DNA from: Cellulomonas palmilytica
GTDB taxonomy: Bacteria > Actinomycetota > Actinomycetes > Actinomycetales > Cellulomonadaceae
NCBI RefSeq assembly: GCF_021590045.1
Contig: NZ_CP062221.1
Location: forward strand, 1,612,001 to 1,676,000
DNA: 64,000 bases
Reading direction: 5' to 3'
Both the position numbers and the translations under genes were made by a program. Shown here in pieces: positions 27,541 to 34,771 of the stretch; the first letter of the stretch is position 1, and each line of letters begins with the position of its first letter. The notes beneath the pieces are model-generated. The model searched no databases, was not told where the DNA came from, and saw nothing but the letters and a program-made list of their open reading frames with translations.

Positions 27541-28131
27541 CTGGCTGCCTCGGTCCGCGTGCACGATCGCACCGGGTGCGGGCTGGCGGCGCCATATGGC
27601 CATCTGCAGGGCGTCGACGAGCAGCTCGGAGCGCATGTGGTCGGCGATCGACCAGCCCACGATCTTGCGGGTGAACACGTCCAGGACGGCAGCGCAGTAG
27701 ACCTTCCCGGTGCTCGTGGGGTGCTCGGTGCTGTCCGTGCACCACAACCGGTCCGGGCCATCGGCGCTGAACCGGCGCTGCACGAGGTCATCGTGCGGCG
27801 CCGGCAGCGGTCGCTGGCCACGGCGTTTGCGTCGGTGACACACCCCGGCCAGCCCCGCCGCGCGCATCAACCTGGCCACGCGCTTGCGCCCGCAGGAGAC
27901 CCCGAGCCCGAGGCGCAACTCCGCGTGAACTCTGGGGGCACCGTAGGTCGCGCGCGACCCGTGGTGGATCGCCACGATCGTCGCGGTCAAGGCCTGGTCG
28001 GCGACCGCGCGAGCACTCGGCGGCCGACGAATGGCGTCGTAGAGCCCGGAGCGGGAGATGCCGAGCACCCGGCAGGTCAGCGCGACGGGCACCCCGTCGG
28101 CCGCCAGCTCCTGGACCAGCCGGGCAGTCAT
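27541..28131 (-). pseudogene. IS3 transposase OrfB, N-terminal part
   Basis: Starts at an ATG that overlaps the orfA stop (ATGA) behind an A-rich CCCAAAATGA run suited to programmed frameshifting. Contains the HTH_21-like start, the catalytic D in LWCTDSTEH and D in VHADRGSQ. The frame is broken right after GSQ by IS30 and runs on into it to a stop at 27172. Confidence 0.85.
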
Positions 28132-28415
28132 TTTGGGAGGACGTTCTCCCGGGCGAAGAACGCCGAGACGCGCTTGAGGATCTCGACCTCCATCTCCAGC
28201 ACCCGGTTGCGGCGGCGCAGCTCGACCAGCTCACGGCGCTCGTCCGTGCTGATGCCTTCACGGCGGCCCGTATCGACGTCGCCCTGGGCCATCCACCGGC
28301 GCAGGCATGACTCGCTGATCCCCAGATCGGACGCGACCTTCCTGACGGGCTGCTGGCCGCTACGGGCCAGGTCGACCGCTCGACGCCGGAACTCCGGCGG
28401 CTTGGCTGCAGGCAC
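28128..28415 (-). CDS. IS3-family transposase OrfA
   Basis: 95-residue DNA-binding partner of OrfB. It has the HTH region FRRRAVDLARSGQQPVRKVASDLGISESCLRRW and a C-terminal leucine-zipper-like stretch ELVELRRRNRVLEMEVEILKR in order. GTG at 28415 is chosen for the AGAGGAG site upstream; an ATG 24 or 30 codons earlier is less likely. Without an intact OrfB it cannot transpose the element alone. Confidence 0.85.
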   Translation of the reverse strand: MPAAKPPEFRRRAVDLARSGQQPVRKVASDLGISESCLRRWMAQGDVDTGRREGISTDERRELVELRRRNRVLEMEVEILKRVSAFFARENVLPK

Positions 28416-28540
28416 AAGGACTCCTCTCGGAGATGACATCGTCACCTCAGGGCAGGTGTCCGGGGAAGCGGGTCAGGCTCCCCTGGCCGCCGGCGGGCTG
28501 ATCACATAGTCCCCACCCGAACGGCGAAGAGCCAAGCAAA

Positions 28541-28567
28541 GGTGTCCACGGAAGCGGGTCAGCCTCC
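28541..28567 (-). repeat. second copy of the IS3 right end
   Basis: Matches 24 of 27 bases of the IS3 terminal repeat at 28456-28482, same orientation, 85 bases further out. The spacer between is not transposase sequence. Likely a scar of a related element. Confidence 0.6.
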
Positions 28568-28618
28568 AGCCGTCAATCCACCGGGAGGGGCGTCATCCAC
28601 CAGCCGATGTCCCGGGAA

Positions 28619-29947
28619 TTAGCCCGGAACGACCGTGTACTGGGCGTTTGCGCCGTACGCCTTTTCGACATTGTAAATGCGCGTGTAGACAACCTTCCAC
28701 GGCATGTCAATGGTGGGTCTGCACTCACCGGTCAGGAGGCCGGCGGCCAGTACCGTCCCGTAGGGGTAGAACACAGGCCCGCCGGAGTCGCCGCCGGCGG
28801 CGGTGAAAGTCGCGGTACCGTACCCACACCACGTGCCGTCGTCGTAGCCGCATGTCTTGCCCGTCGTTGCGCCCTTCTTGCAGCGCAAGTCTCCAGTCCA
28901 AGTCGATCGCCACGGGCCATCAACCGAGTGAATCTCGTTCGACGAGACGTAGATCTTGCCGATGGCCGGAGCCACGGGGGAGGGCACAGAGAGGAATGCC
29001 CAGTCTTGGTCTGGGAGGTAGTTGGGTTCCCCCATGGCGGAACCACTCGCGTATGCGGGGAGGATGGTGCCGCTGCGTCGGATCGTGCCAGCATCCACGC
29101 AATGTGCAGCGGTTGTCGAGTATGTGGTACCTGTCGAGATCTTCTTCATCGCATACCCGCTCGTACAGTGCGTATAGCCGCCGACGTCAAGGAATACGCC
29201 TGAGGCGAGCGAGTGGCTTTTCACTTCAGGTTGCGCGGGGATCAGGACGACTGGACCTGCGACCACGTACCCGCCTGTCGCTAGCGCGGAGGTCATCGCC
29301 TTGGCGAGTTGGTCCACCTGACTCTCAGGCAGTTCGGCGGCCCGGGTCACGTTCGCAGCCAAGACGGTGGGGTCGGACCTGATCTGGTCCGGGTCGAGGT
29401 TGACCCACCACCGCTCTGCGATCGACGACCCGCTAATTGATCCGAGAGCCAGTTCTGTGAGGGCGCTCTCCACTCGGGTCTTGTACGCATGCGTGAATGG
29501 CAACGAGACAAACTCGTACTCAATGTCTGGCGCCAGATCCTTTATTGCTCTTTCCAGCGCGCTGGCATTGTCGCCAACTACGCCGATATATGCGATGGCG
29601 CGAAGCGGGTCAACGGCACCGCCGCCGAAGGCGTCGGGATGCTTCTCTGCAAGCAGGTCGAACGACTCGTACGCGGTGCGCGTGAAGGCGTCGCGATCAT
29701 ACCCCCAGAAGGGTGTTTTGTCGGGGAGGTGGCCGTCGTCGGCATTCTGCATCGCCACCGAGTACTGGGCAATGACTTCGCCAGCCTTCTCGCGTACCGG
29801 CTCGGTGAGTCTGTCGAACGTTTCTGGGTCGATCTCGTCCACGATCCGGACAGTGTCGTCTGCGGCCCGTACCGGCCCTCCGATAACTGACGCCCCGATC
29901 GCAATCGTCAGTCCCGCCAACGCGCTGATGCTCCTGAATCGTTGCAA
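28619..29947 (-). CDS. secreted trypsin-like serine protease
   Basis: 442-residue S1-family protease. A signal peptide (LQRFRSISALAGLTIAIG, cleavage near residue 28) and a pro-region of about 170 residues precede the protease domain. The triad is H282 in TAAHCV, D315 in DQDWAFL and S388 in GGDSGGPVF; CGYDDGTWCGYG and TGEC give disulfide cysteines, as in alpha-lytic-type enzymes. TTG at 29947 is preferred because GGAGGAGGAG precedes it; a TTG at 30004 would add 19 residues. Base use is less GC-biased than the core genes and transposon scars flank it, so acquisition by transfer is likely. Confidence 0.82.
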   Translation of the reverse strand: MQRFRSISALAGLTIAIGASVIGGPVRAADDTVRIVDEIDPETFDRLTEPVREKAGEVIAQYSVAMQNADDGHLPDKTPFWGYDRDAFTRTAYESFDLLAEKHPDAFGGGAVDPLRAIAYIGVVGDNASALERAIKDLAPDIEYEFVSLPFTHAYKTRVESALTELALGSISGSSIAERWWVNLDPDQIRSDPTVLAANVTRAAELPESQVDQLAKAMTSALATGGYVVAGPVVLIPAQPEVKSHSLASGVFLDVGGYTHCTSGYAMKKISTGTTYSTTAAHCVDAGTIRRSGTILPAYASGSAMGEPNYLPDQDWAFLSVPSPVAPAIGKIYVSSNEIHSVDGPWRSTWTGDLRCKKGATTGKTCGYDDGTWCGYGTATFTAAGGDSGGPVFYPYGTVLAAGLLTGECRPTIDMPWKVVYTRIYNVEKAYGANAQYTVVPG

Positions 29948-30081
29948 CGCTCCTCCTCCAGAAAAGTTGCCCAAAGGATGCCAGCGGCGAGAGTGCTGCA
30001 GCAAAAGTCCGGGGCTCTGACGTGGACGCCGTGGTCGTGACGGGTCAGGTCGCTGTGGTGCGTAGGGATTCCGGGGTCGGC

Positions 30082-30165
30082 TCAGGTGCGGGCGACCTCG
30101 GCGGGGGTGCGAGGCCAGTCCGGAGTGGGGCCTGTGGTGGTAGGTGTCGATGTACGAAGCGATCT
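30082..30165 (-). pseudogene. transposase C-terminal remnant (frameshifted)
   Basis: Minus-strand translation gives EIASYIDTYHHRPHSGL, then after a one-base shift RTPAEVART and a stop, the usual end of IS481/IS3-type integrases. Too decayed to name further. Confidence 0.55.
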
Positions 30166-30179
30166 CGTGATGTGAGTCC

Positions 30180-30356
30180 GAGCTGATCCATCACGAAGGC
30201 CCCTCGCGCGACCTGAACCAGGTCGAGGCCGCGACCGCGTCGTGGGTGCTGTGGTTCAACAGCGAGCGCACCCACACCGTGATCGACGACCTGACCCGGA
30301 TCGAGGCCGAACAGGTCGACTACTCTCGCAGCGAACCCCTCGAACGAGCGAGCTGA
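30180..30356 (+). pseudogene. IS3-type OrfB C-terminal remnant
   Basis: 59 codons reading ELIHHEGPSRDLNQVEAATA, SWVLWFNSERTHTVI and ending ERAS-stop, the typical last segment of IS3 OrfB. The 5' part is missing. Confidence 0.65.
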
Positions 30357-30384
30357 CACCACAAACCAGCCCTCCGGACACGCC

Positions 30385-30450
30385 GGCCAAGGCGACGGCC
30401 TTGAGGTTCTCGGCGGACCAGCGCGACAGGTCGGTGCCCTTCGACGAGGA
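30385..30450 (-). pseudogene. IS30 transposase fragment
   Basis: Minus-strand KGTDLSRWSAENLKAVALA aligns with KGTDLSRWPAEDLLAVQAA of the complete IS30 transposase here. Only about 20 codons remain. The following 30451-30640 holds nothing I recognise. Confidence 0.6.
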
Positions 30451-30648
30451 CCCCGTTGGCTCGTTGACACTTCCCGGAGCCGTCGGGCTTGGGGACGGTG
30501 GTCGCTCTGATCACCCGAGGAGGGTGATGAGCGATAAGCGCAAGTACTGGCAGTCGCGCCCGAGCAGGCGACCGAGGTCGTGCGACCCTCTGCTACGCCA
30601 GTGGTGACTCAACTTGCAGGCGGTTCATGGCGCTTGGGGAAGAGCGTC

Positions 30649-30676
30649 TGTAACAGTTCGACACGCCGGGCCCGTC
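30649..30676 (+). promoter_or_regulatory. ECF-type promoter upstream of the sigma factor gene
   Basis: TGTAACA (30649-30655), 17 bases, CGTC (30673-30676). This resembles known ECF promoters of the TGTCACA-N16-CGTC kind and lies 36 bases before the sigma factor ATG, suggesting autoregulation. Confidence 0.5.
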
Positions 30677-30711
30677 TATGTCTGTAGAACTAGCAGTGAG
30701 GAAGGGGCGTC

Positions 30712-31215
30712 ATGGCGGTCGAGCCGCTGGACTCGGTGGACGACATCGGCGGCTTTGTCGCGCGCTATCGACCCGCGATGCTTCGCCTGGCGCTGGGGCT
30801 CTGCCGCGACCTCGACACGGCTGAGGACGTGGTTCAGGAGACACTCGCCCGACTAGTTCCTCGGTGGTCTATGGTCTGCGCCGCCACTTACCCGTGGGCC
30901 TACGTCCGCCAGGCCACCGTGCGGGTGTTCCTTAGTTCGCGCGACGAGCGCACCGTATACGTGTCGGAACACGCCGACGTAGCGGACGGCCACGACGCGA
31001 TGGCGGGCGTCGACGACCTGGACGCCGCAGTGCGCCGGATCCGGTCACTGCCTGCCCGTAGCCGGGCGGTGCTCGCGCTGCGGTACATCGAAGAGCTTGA
31101 CGATCAGACGATCGCGGACGTGCTGGGGACGACACGCGCCGCGGTTCGCGTCGCTGCGCACCGCGCCCTTCGACAGCTCGCTGTCCAAACGGAGAGGCAC
31201 AGGGAGATCAAGTGA
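30712..31215 (+). CDS. ECF-family RNA polymerase sigma factor
   Basis: 167-residue group 4 sigma factor with regions 2 and 4 only. Region 2 includes RYRPAMLRLALGLCRD and AEDVVQETLARL; region 4 includes LPARSRAVLALRYIEELDDQTIADVLG and the recognition helix TRAAVRVAAHRAL. GAGGAAGG precedes ATG at 30712. Its TGA overlaps the GTG of the next gene by 4 bases, the usual link to a cognate regulator. It lies between transposon remnants, so it may be laterally acquired. Confidence 0.9.
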   Translation: MAVEPLDSVDDIGGFVARYRPAMLRLALGLCRDLDTAEDVVQETLARLVPRWSMVCAATYPWAYVRQATVRVFLSSRDERTVYVSEHADVADGHDAMAGVDDLDAAVRRIRSLPARSRAVLALRYIEELDDQTIADVLGTTRAAVRVAAHRALRQLAVQTERHREIK

Positions 31216-31829
31216 TCAACGAACGAGCGTTCGCCGACAAGTTTCGCGTGACGGTCCAGCGCGAGCTCGCGCAAGCCTTGCGGTGCGATGCGTGCTCGGA
31301 CTCTCGCGAGCATGTCGAAGTCCTGCCCGTGGTAACGCTTCCCCCAGGACGACAGCCGCGCCGCGCTTTGCTCATCGCGGGTGTCGCGGCGTCCGCGGCG
31401 CTGGCCGCTGCACTCGCCGGAGCAGTGTCGCACCAGGTTGGGAGGGAAGCTTCGACGAATCTTGCAGACACGACGAGCGTGGGCGGACAGGAACCCCGCG
31501 CCACAGCGCCGCCCAGCCCCCACAAGGTCGAGGCGGTTGTGTCCGAGGGAATCCGCACGTTCCTGGGACCGTCGCTGTACACACTGGCAAGTCGCGACGG
31601 ATGCCTGGTCGACGAGGCGCGAGGGTTCGTCCTTGCACTCGACACGAGCTGGCGCTGGGATGCGCAGACGGCGACGCTGACCTCCGTGGCCACGGGAAAG
31701 AGCTATGGCCTCGGTGACGACGTCGAGATGGCGGGCAACGGGTACGGACGGCTGACGATTCCGGAGGCATGCGCTCACGTCGATCTGCCGCTTCGCGGCG
31801 TCTGGGACCCAGCGGCAGGAGGCCGATAG
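31212..31829 (+). CDS. membrane protein coupled to the ECF sigma factor, putative anti-sigma factor
   Basis: 205-residue protein with a 50-residue cytoplasmic N-terminus containing a CDAC pair, one membrane segment (about residues 52-72, LLIAGVAASAALAAALAGAV) and an exported C-terminal domain of about 130 residues without recognised fold. The topology is that of anti-sigma factors, but the zinc-binding HxxxCxxC of the ZAS type is absent, leaving only C-x2-C. The GTGA overlap with the sigma gene supports a functional pair. Assignment is by context only. Confidence 0.7.
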   Translation: MINERAFADKFRVTVQRELAQALRCDACSDSREHVEVLPVVTLPPGRQPRRALLIAGVAASAALAAALAGAVSHQVGREASTNLADTTSVGGQEPRATAPPSPHKVEAVVSEGIRTFLGPSLYTLASRDGCLVDEARGFVLALDTSWRWDAQTATLTSVATGKSYGLGDDVEMAGNGYGRLTIPEACAHVDLPLRGVWDPAAGGR

Positions 31830-31870
31830 CCTGGTGAACTCATGGCTGCCCTGTGGCGTGACTTCTGGCC

Positions 31871-32060
31871 CAGGTAACGAAGATCGTGCTGGAGTCCGCG
31901 CTCGAGGGTGAAATCACCGCTCACCTGGGTTACGAGAAGCAAGAGAAGGACGCCTCGCGGGGAGGGTAACGCCCGTAACGGCACCCGGGCGGAGACAGTG
32001 CTGATCAAGGGTGGCCCGGTGCAGATCGAGGTCCCCAGGGACCGGGCTGGCACGTTCGAG
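31871..32060 (+). pseudogene. IS256-family transposase fragment (frameshifted)
   Basis: First reads VLESALEGEITAHLGYEK, then after a stop and shift NARNGTRAETVLIKGGPVQ and VPRDRAGTFE, the conserved N-terminal segment of IS256/mutator transposases. The rest is missing; 32061-32249 contains nothing else I can support. Confidence 0.7.
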
Positions 32061-32249
32061 GCGGTGCGGCGTGCCGCGGACCGCCCGATCGACCGCGGTG
32101 AGGCACCTCGTACTTGACGGTCGGTCGGGTCGATGCTCCATCACGCCGACGAGCTCGTGCGCGCGATGGATGCACGGACAGGCCGCTGAGCCACCTTCCG
32201 TGCCGGCCTGACCGCGCACGGCGCCGATGACGGCGACGAGCGCGCCGGG

Positions 32250-32366
32250 TCAGAAGGTGCCGGCGGCGGCGGTGAGGCCGGCGATGACCATGAGGGCCAA
32301 CGACGACCATGCAGCGACGACCCACCACTCGACGTGGTGGCGTCGAACTGCTCGACGGTCTGCCAT
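32250..32366 (-). CDS. small membrane protein, 38 residues
   Basis: MADRRAVRRHHVEWW followed by a single hydrophobic segment to the C-terminus. A basic N-terminus and one membrane span suggest a small inner membrane protein, N-terminus inside. GAGAG precedes the ATG. No homologue is recognised, so this may be a chance frame. Confidence 0.4.
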   Translation of the reverse strand: MADRRAVRRHHVEWWVVAAWSSLALMVIAGLTAAAGTF

Positions 32367-32476
32367 GTCTCTCAAGATCGGCACCCGCAGCCGCAGAGAC
32401 AACGTCCCGCGCCGAACGGTCGAGAAATCACCCGAACGGGCGCCATTCGCCGTGCAAGACGGCGCGGCCGCGTGAT

Positions 32477-32989
32477 TCAGGAACCGGAGGCCGAGCGCAG
32501 ATCGTCCGCGACGTCCTGGAGCTGACCCGCCAGGGCGCTCAGACCGTCCGCGGCGTCGCCGCCCGCGTCCGCCGCGGCGTCGTCGAGGGCCTCCTTCGCC
32601 TCGTCCACGCGGGCGCGCGCGTCGTCCAGCGCCCGCTGCGACCCGGACGACGCGTCGTCCTTCGCGGCCTCGGCGGCGGCCTTCGCGTCGGCGAGCGCGG
32701 CCGTGGCCTCGTCGAGCGCCGCCTGCGCCTCCTTCTTCTTCTCCGGCGTCAGGTCGGCGAGCTGGTCGCGGACCTCGTCGGCCCGGGCGCGGGCGTCGTC
32801 GACCGTGCTGCGCAGGCCGTCGATGGCCTCGCGAGCCTTGTCGACCTGCGCCTTGGCCTGGGAGGCGGCGTCGCTCACCGCCTTGCGGGCGTCGTCCGCC
32901 TCGGAGCAACCCGCGAGCGTGAAGGACGCGGTCAGCGACGCGGTCAGGACGAGAGCAGCGGCGAGACGTCGGGGGGTCGTCGTGGTCAC
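32477..32989 (-). CDS. alanine-rich coiled-coil lipoprotein
   Basis: 170-residue exported protein. Signal peptide with lipobox LAGC near residue 28, then a nearly pure helical, heptad-like region rich in A, D, E and K for the remaining 140 residues, typical of a surface coiled coil. GTG at 32989 gives a normal signal length. An ATG at 33052, overlapping the upstream stop as ATGA, is the alternative and would put the lipid cysteine near residue 49. Third gene of the DUF6318 operon. Function unknown. Confidence 0.72.
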   Translation of the reverse strand: MTTTTPRRLAAALVLTASLTASFTLAGCSEADDARKAVSDAASQAKAQVDKAREAIDGLRSTVDDARARADEVRDQLADLTPEKKKEAQAALDEATAALADAKAAAEAAKDDASSGSQRALDDARARVDEAKEALDDAAADAGGDAADGLSALAGQLQDVADDLRSASGS

Positions 32990-33048
32990 GCGGACACGCT
33001 TCCCGACGAATCGCCCCCGCGCAACCCGTTCTCGGGCATCCGTCCGGC

Positions 33049-33882
33049 TCATCCGTCGAGGTGCCCGCGCAGCTCGACGACCTCGAAGGCGGGGGTCGTG
33101 GACGTGGTGAGGGCGTTGCCGTCGATCTCGCGCCACTTGTGCAGAGGGTCGACGTCCACCCGGTAGCGGCCCGTCCACGTCGTCGTGAGCGTGATCCGGG
33201 CCGTGCCCGGGTGGAAGTACGTGCTGAACACGTCGTGGTCGGGGTAGCGGTGGCCCTGTGACGTCGTGACCAACGGCGGCTGACCGTCGGCGAAGTCCCA
33301 CGAGTACGACACGGGCGTCGCCTCGATGTCGACGCCGTAGCCCAGCAGATCGGTGCGCAGGTTCTGCACCTCGGCCTCGGTGTAGACGATCGTCTTCTTG
33401 TTCACGAGCACCGGGCCGCCGTCGGGCTGCATCCGCGCGGGCGCGGCCGGGATCGTCAGCCGCCGGAAGTCCTCCTGCGTCACGCGCGGGATCAGGTCCT
33501 CGGGGCAGTGCCAGCCGACCTGCTGGTGCCAGGTCTCCTCGGTGCGCAGGCGGCGCCAGATGGGCATGAGCGGTGCGCCGTCCTCGCACTGGGGCGGGTC
33601 GTGCTGGATGGCGGACCCGCCCCAGCACGCCTCGTTCGAGTCCTTGTCGATCTCGGGGAACCGGCTCCAGCACGGCAGGTCCCGCTTCCACACGTAGGGC
33701 CCCGCGTCCGGGTTGGACTCATAGGCACTCAGGCCCGCGGTGGCTGCACTCGCGGCGAGGAAGAAGTCACCGTCCTCGACGCCAGACTCGATGCCCGCGC
33801 TCGCGCTCGTCGCTGCTGCGAAGGAGAGCAGGAGCGCCGACCCCACCAGCGCGACGAGCCGGGCTGCCGCCGGTGCTCTCAC
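33049..33882 (-). CDS. secreted PKD-like domain protein
   Basis: 277-residue secreted protein with signal peptide (VRAPAAARLVALVGSALLL..ASASA, about 30 residues). A cysteine-containing middle region (residues 45-130) is followed by a C-terminal beta-rich domain with PVSYSWDFADG, which resembles the PKD motif YxWDFGDG, and HRYPDHDVFSTYFHPGTARITL. The GTG start overlaps the stop of the DUF6318 gene (GTGA). PKD modules usually bind proteins or glycans at the surface. Binding partner unknown. Confidence 0.75.
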   Translation of the reverse strand: MRAPAAARLVALVGSALLLSFAAATSASAGIESGVEDGDFFLAASAATAGLSAYESNPDAGPYVWKRDLPCWSRFPEIDKDSNEACWGGSAIQHDPPQCEDGAPLMPIWRRLRTEETWHQQVGWHCPEDLIPRVTQEDFRRLTIPAAPARMQPDGGPVLVNKKTIVYTEAEVQNLRTDLLGYGVDIEATPVSYSWDFADGQPPLVTTSQGHRYPDHDVFSTYFHPGTARITLTTTWTGRYRVDVDPLHKWREIDGNALTTSTTPAFEVVELRGHLDG

Positions 33883-34571
33883 GCGTGAGTCACCGACATC
33901 ACGAGCCACGCGCCGTCGTACCACTTCAGGCCGACGTCGTACACCATGTCGTCGAGGCCAGGACTCTCGTCCACCACGGTCCCGTCCGGGGCGACATCAC
34001 GCGTGGGGCTCTCGGAGAGCGTCACCGTGGCGTTGAAGGCGTTGCCGTAGATCTCGCCGGCCACCGCCGAATGCACGATGATCGCGCCGCCCTCCGTCTC
34101 GACGCCCGTCGCCTCGTACTCGCGAAACTTGTCGAGCGACCGGTTGCAGAACCCGCAGTCGTTGTACGAGAGCTCGTCGAACACCGTTGTGTCGTGCGTC
34201 GCTGCCGCGTAGGGGTACATCAGGATGAAGTAGCGGGCGACCTCGGCGGCTGCTTCATCGCTCGGCGGTCCGTCCAGGGCGTCCGGGCGAGGCGGGGGGA
34301 CCGTCAGGTCGATCGACGAGAAGTCCTCCGCGCTGCTCGGGAGGGCGGTCGGCGTGGGCGTCGCCGACGGGGTGGGTGAGGCGCTCGCGGTCGGGGCGAC
34401 CGTCGTCGGAACCGTGGCGGACGCGGTCGGTGCGGCCGTGCCGCCGCCCGTGCAGCCGGTGAGCGCGGCAGCCAGGGTGAGCGCGACCGCGCCGGACGCG
34501 AGCACGCGGCGGGCGGGGCGCGGGGTCGGAGGCGTCGTGGTCGTCGCAGTCGGGTGCACGGCCGTGAACAT
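33879..34571 (-). CDS. DUF6318-like lipoprotein
   Basis: 230-residue lipoprotein with lipobox LTGC (C40), a Thr/Pro/Ala-rich spacer of about 55 residues, and a C-terminal domain with ARYFILMYPYAAATHD and NDCGFCNRSLDKF, features of DUF6318. The CxxC pair may be structural or redox-active. ATG at 34571 starts the gene; the next two exported-protein genes overlap in turn, so all three form one operon. Role unknown. Confidence 0.75.
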   Translation of the reverse strand: MFTAVHPTATTTTPPTPRPARRVLASGAVALTLAAALTGCTGGGTAAPTASATVPTTVAPTASASPTPSATPTPTALPSSAEDFSSIDLTVPPPRPDALDGPPSDEAAAEVARYFILMYPYAAATHDTTVFDELSYNDCGFCNRSLDKFREYEATGVETEGGAIIVHSAVAGEIYGNAFNATVTLSESPTRDVAPDGTVVDESPGLDDMVYDVGLKWYDGAWLVMSVTHA

Positions 34572-34677
34572 ACCCAAACCGGACAGGCGGACGGGGGCGG
34601 TTCCACGAGGCTGTGGACAACCGTCCGAGCGCGCGGTGGGCGGGGAACGCGTGCGGGGAAAGGGTGCGGGAAAAGGT

Positions 34678-34718
34678 CGACGCCCCGTCCGGCGAGGGAT
34701 GAGCCGGACGGGGCGTCG
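34678..34718 (-). terminator. terminator of adhE
   Basis: Perfect 16-base arms (34678-34693 and 34703-34718), 9-base loop, followed on the minus strand by a TTTT run. It lies 54 bases beyond the adhE stop. Confidence 0.85.
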
Positions 34719-34771
34719 CGAGCGGGCGGGGCTCTACCGGCGGCCGGAGCCGCGGGAGCCCCCGGAGGTGG

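Larger units (their letters stand above)
25772..28476 (-). mobile_element. IS3-family insertion sequence interrupted by IS30
   Basis: Ends are an imperfect inverted repeat: TGACCCGGTTTGCCGGACA at 25772 and, read on the minus strand from 28476, TGACCCGCTTCCCCGGACA. The symmetry extends a further 6 bases outward (GGAGCC on both sides). Without the inserted IS30 and one CTG copy the element is about 1.25 kb, normal for IS3. It encodes orfA and a split orfB. No direct target duplication could be made out. Confidence 0.8.
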
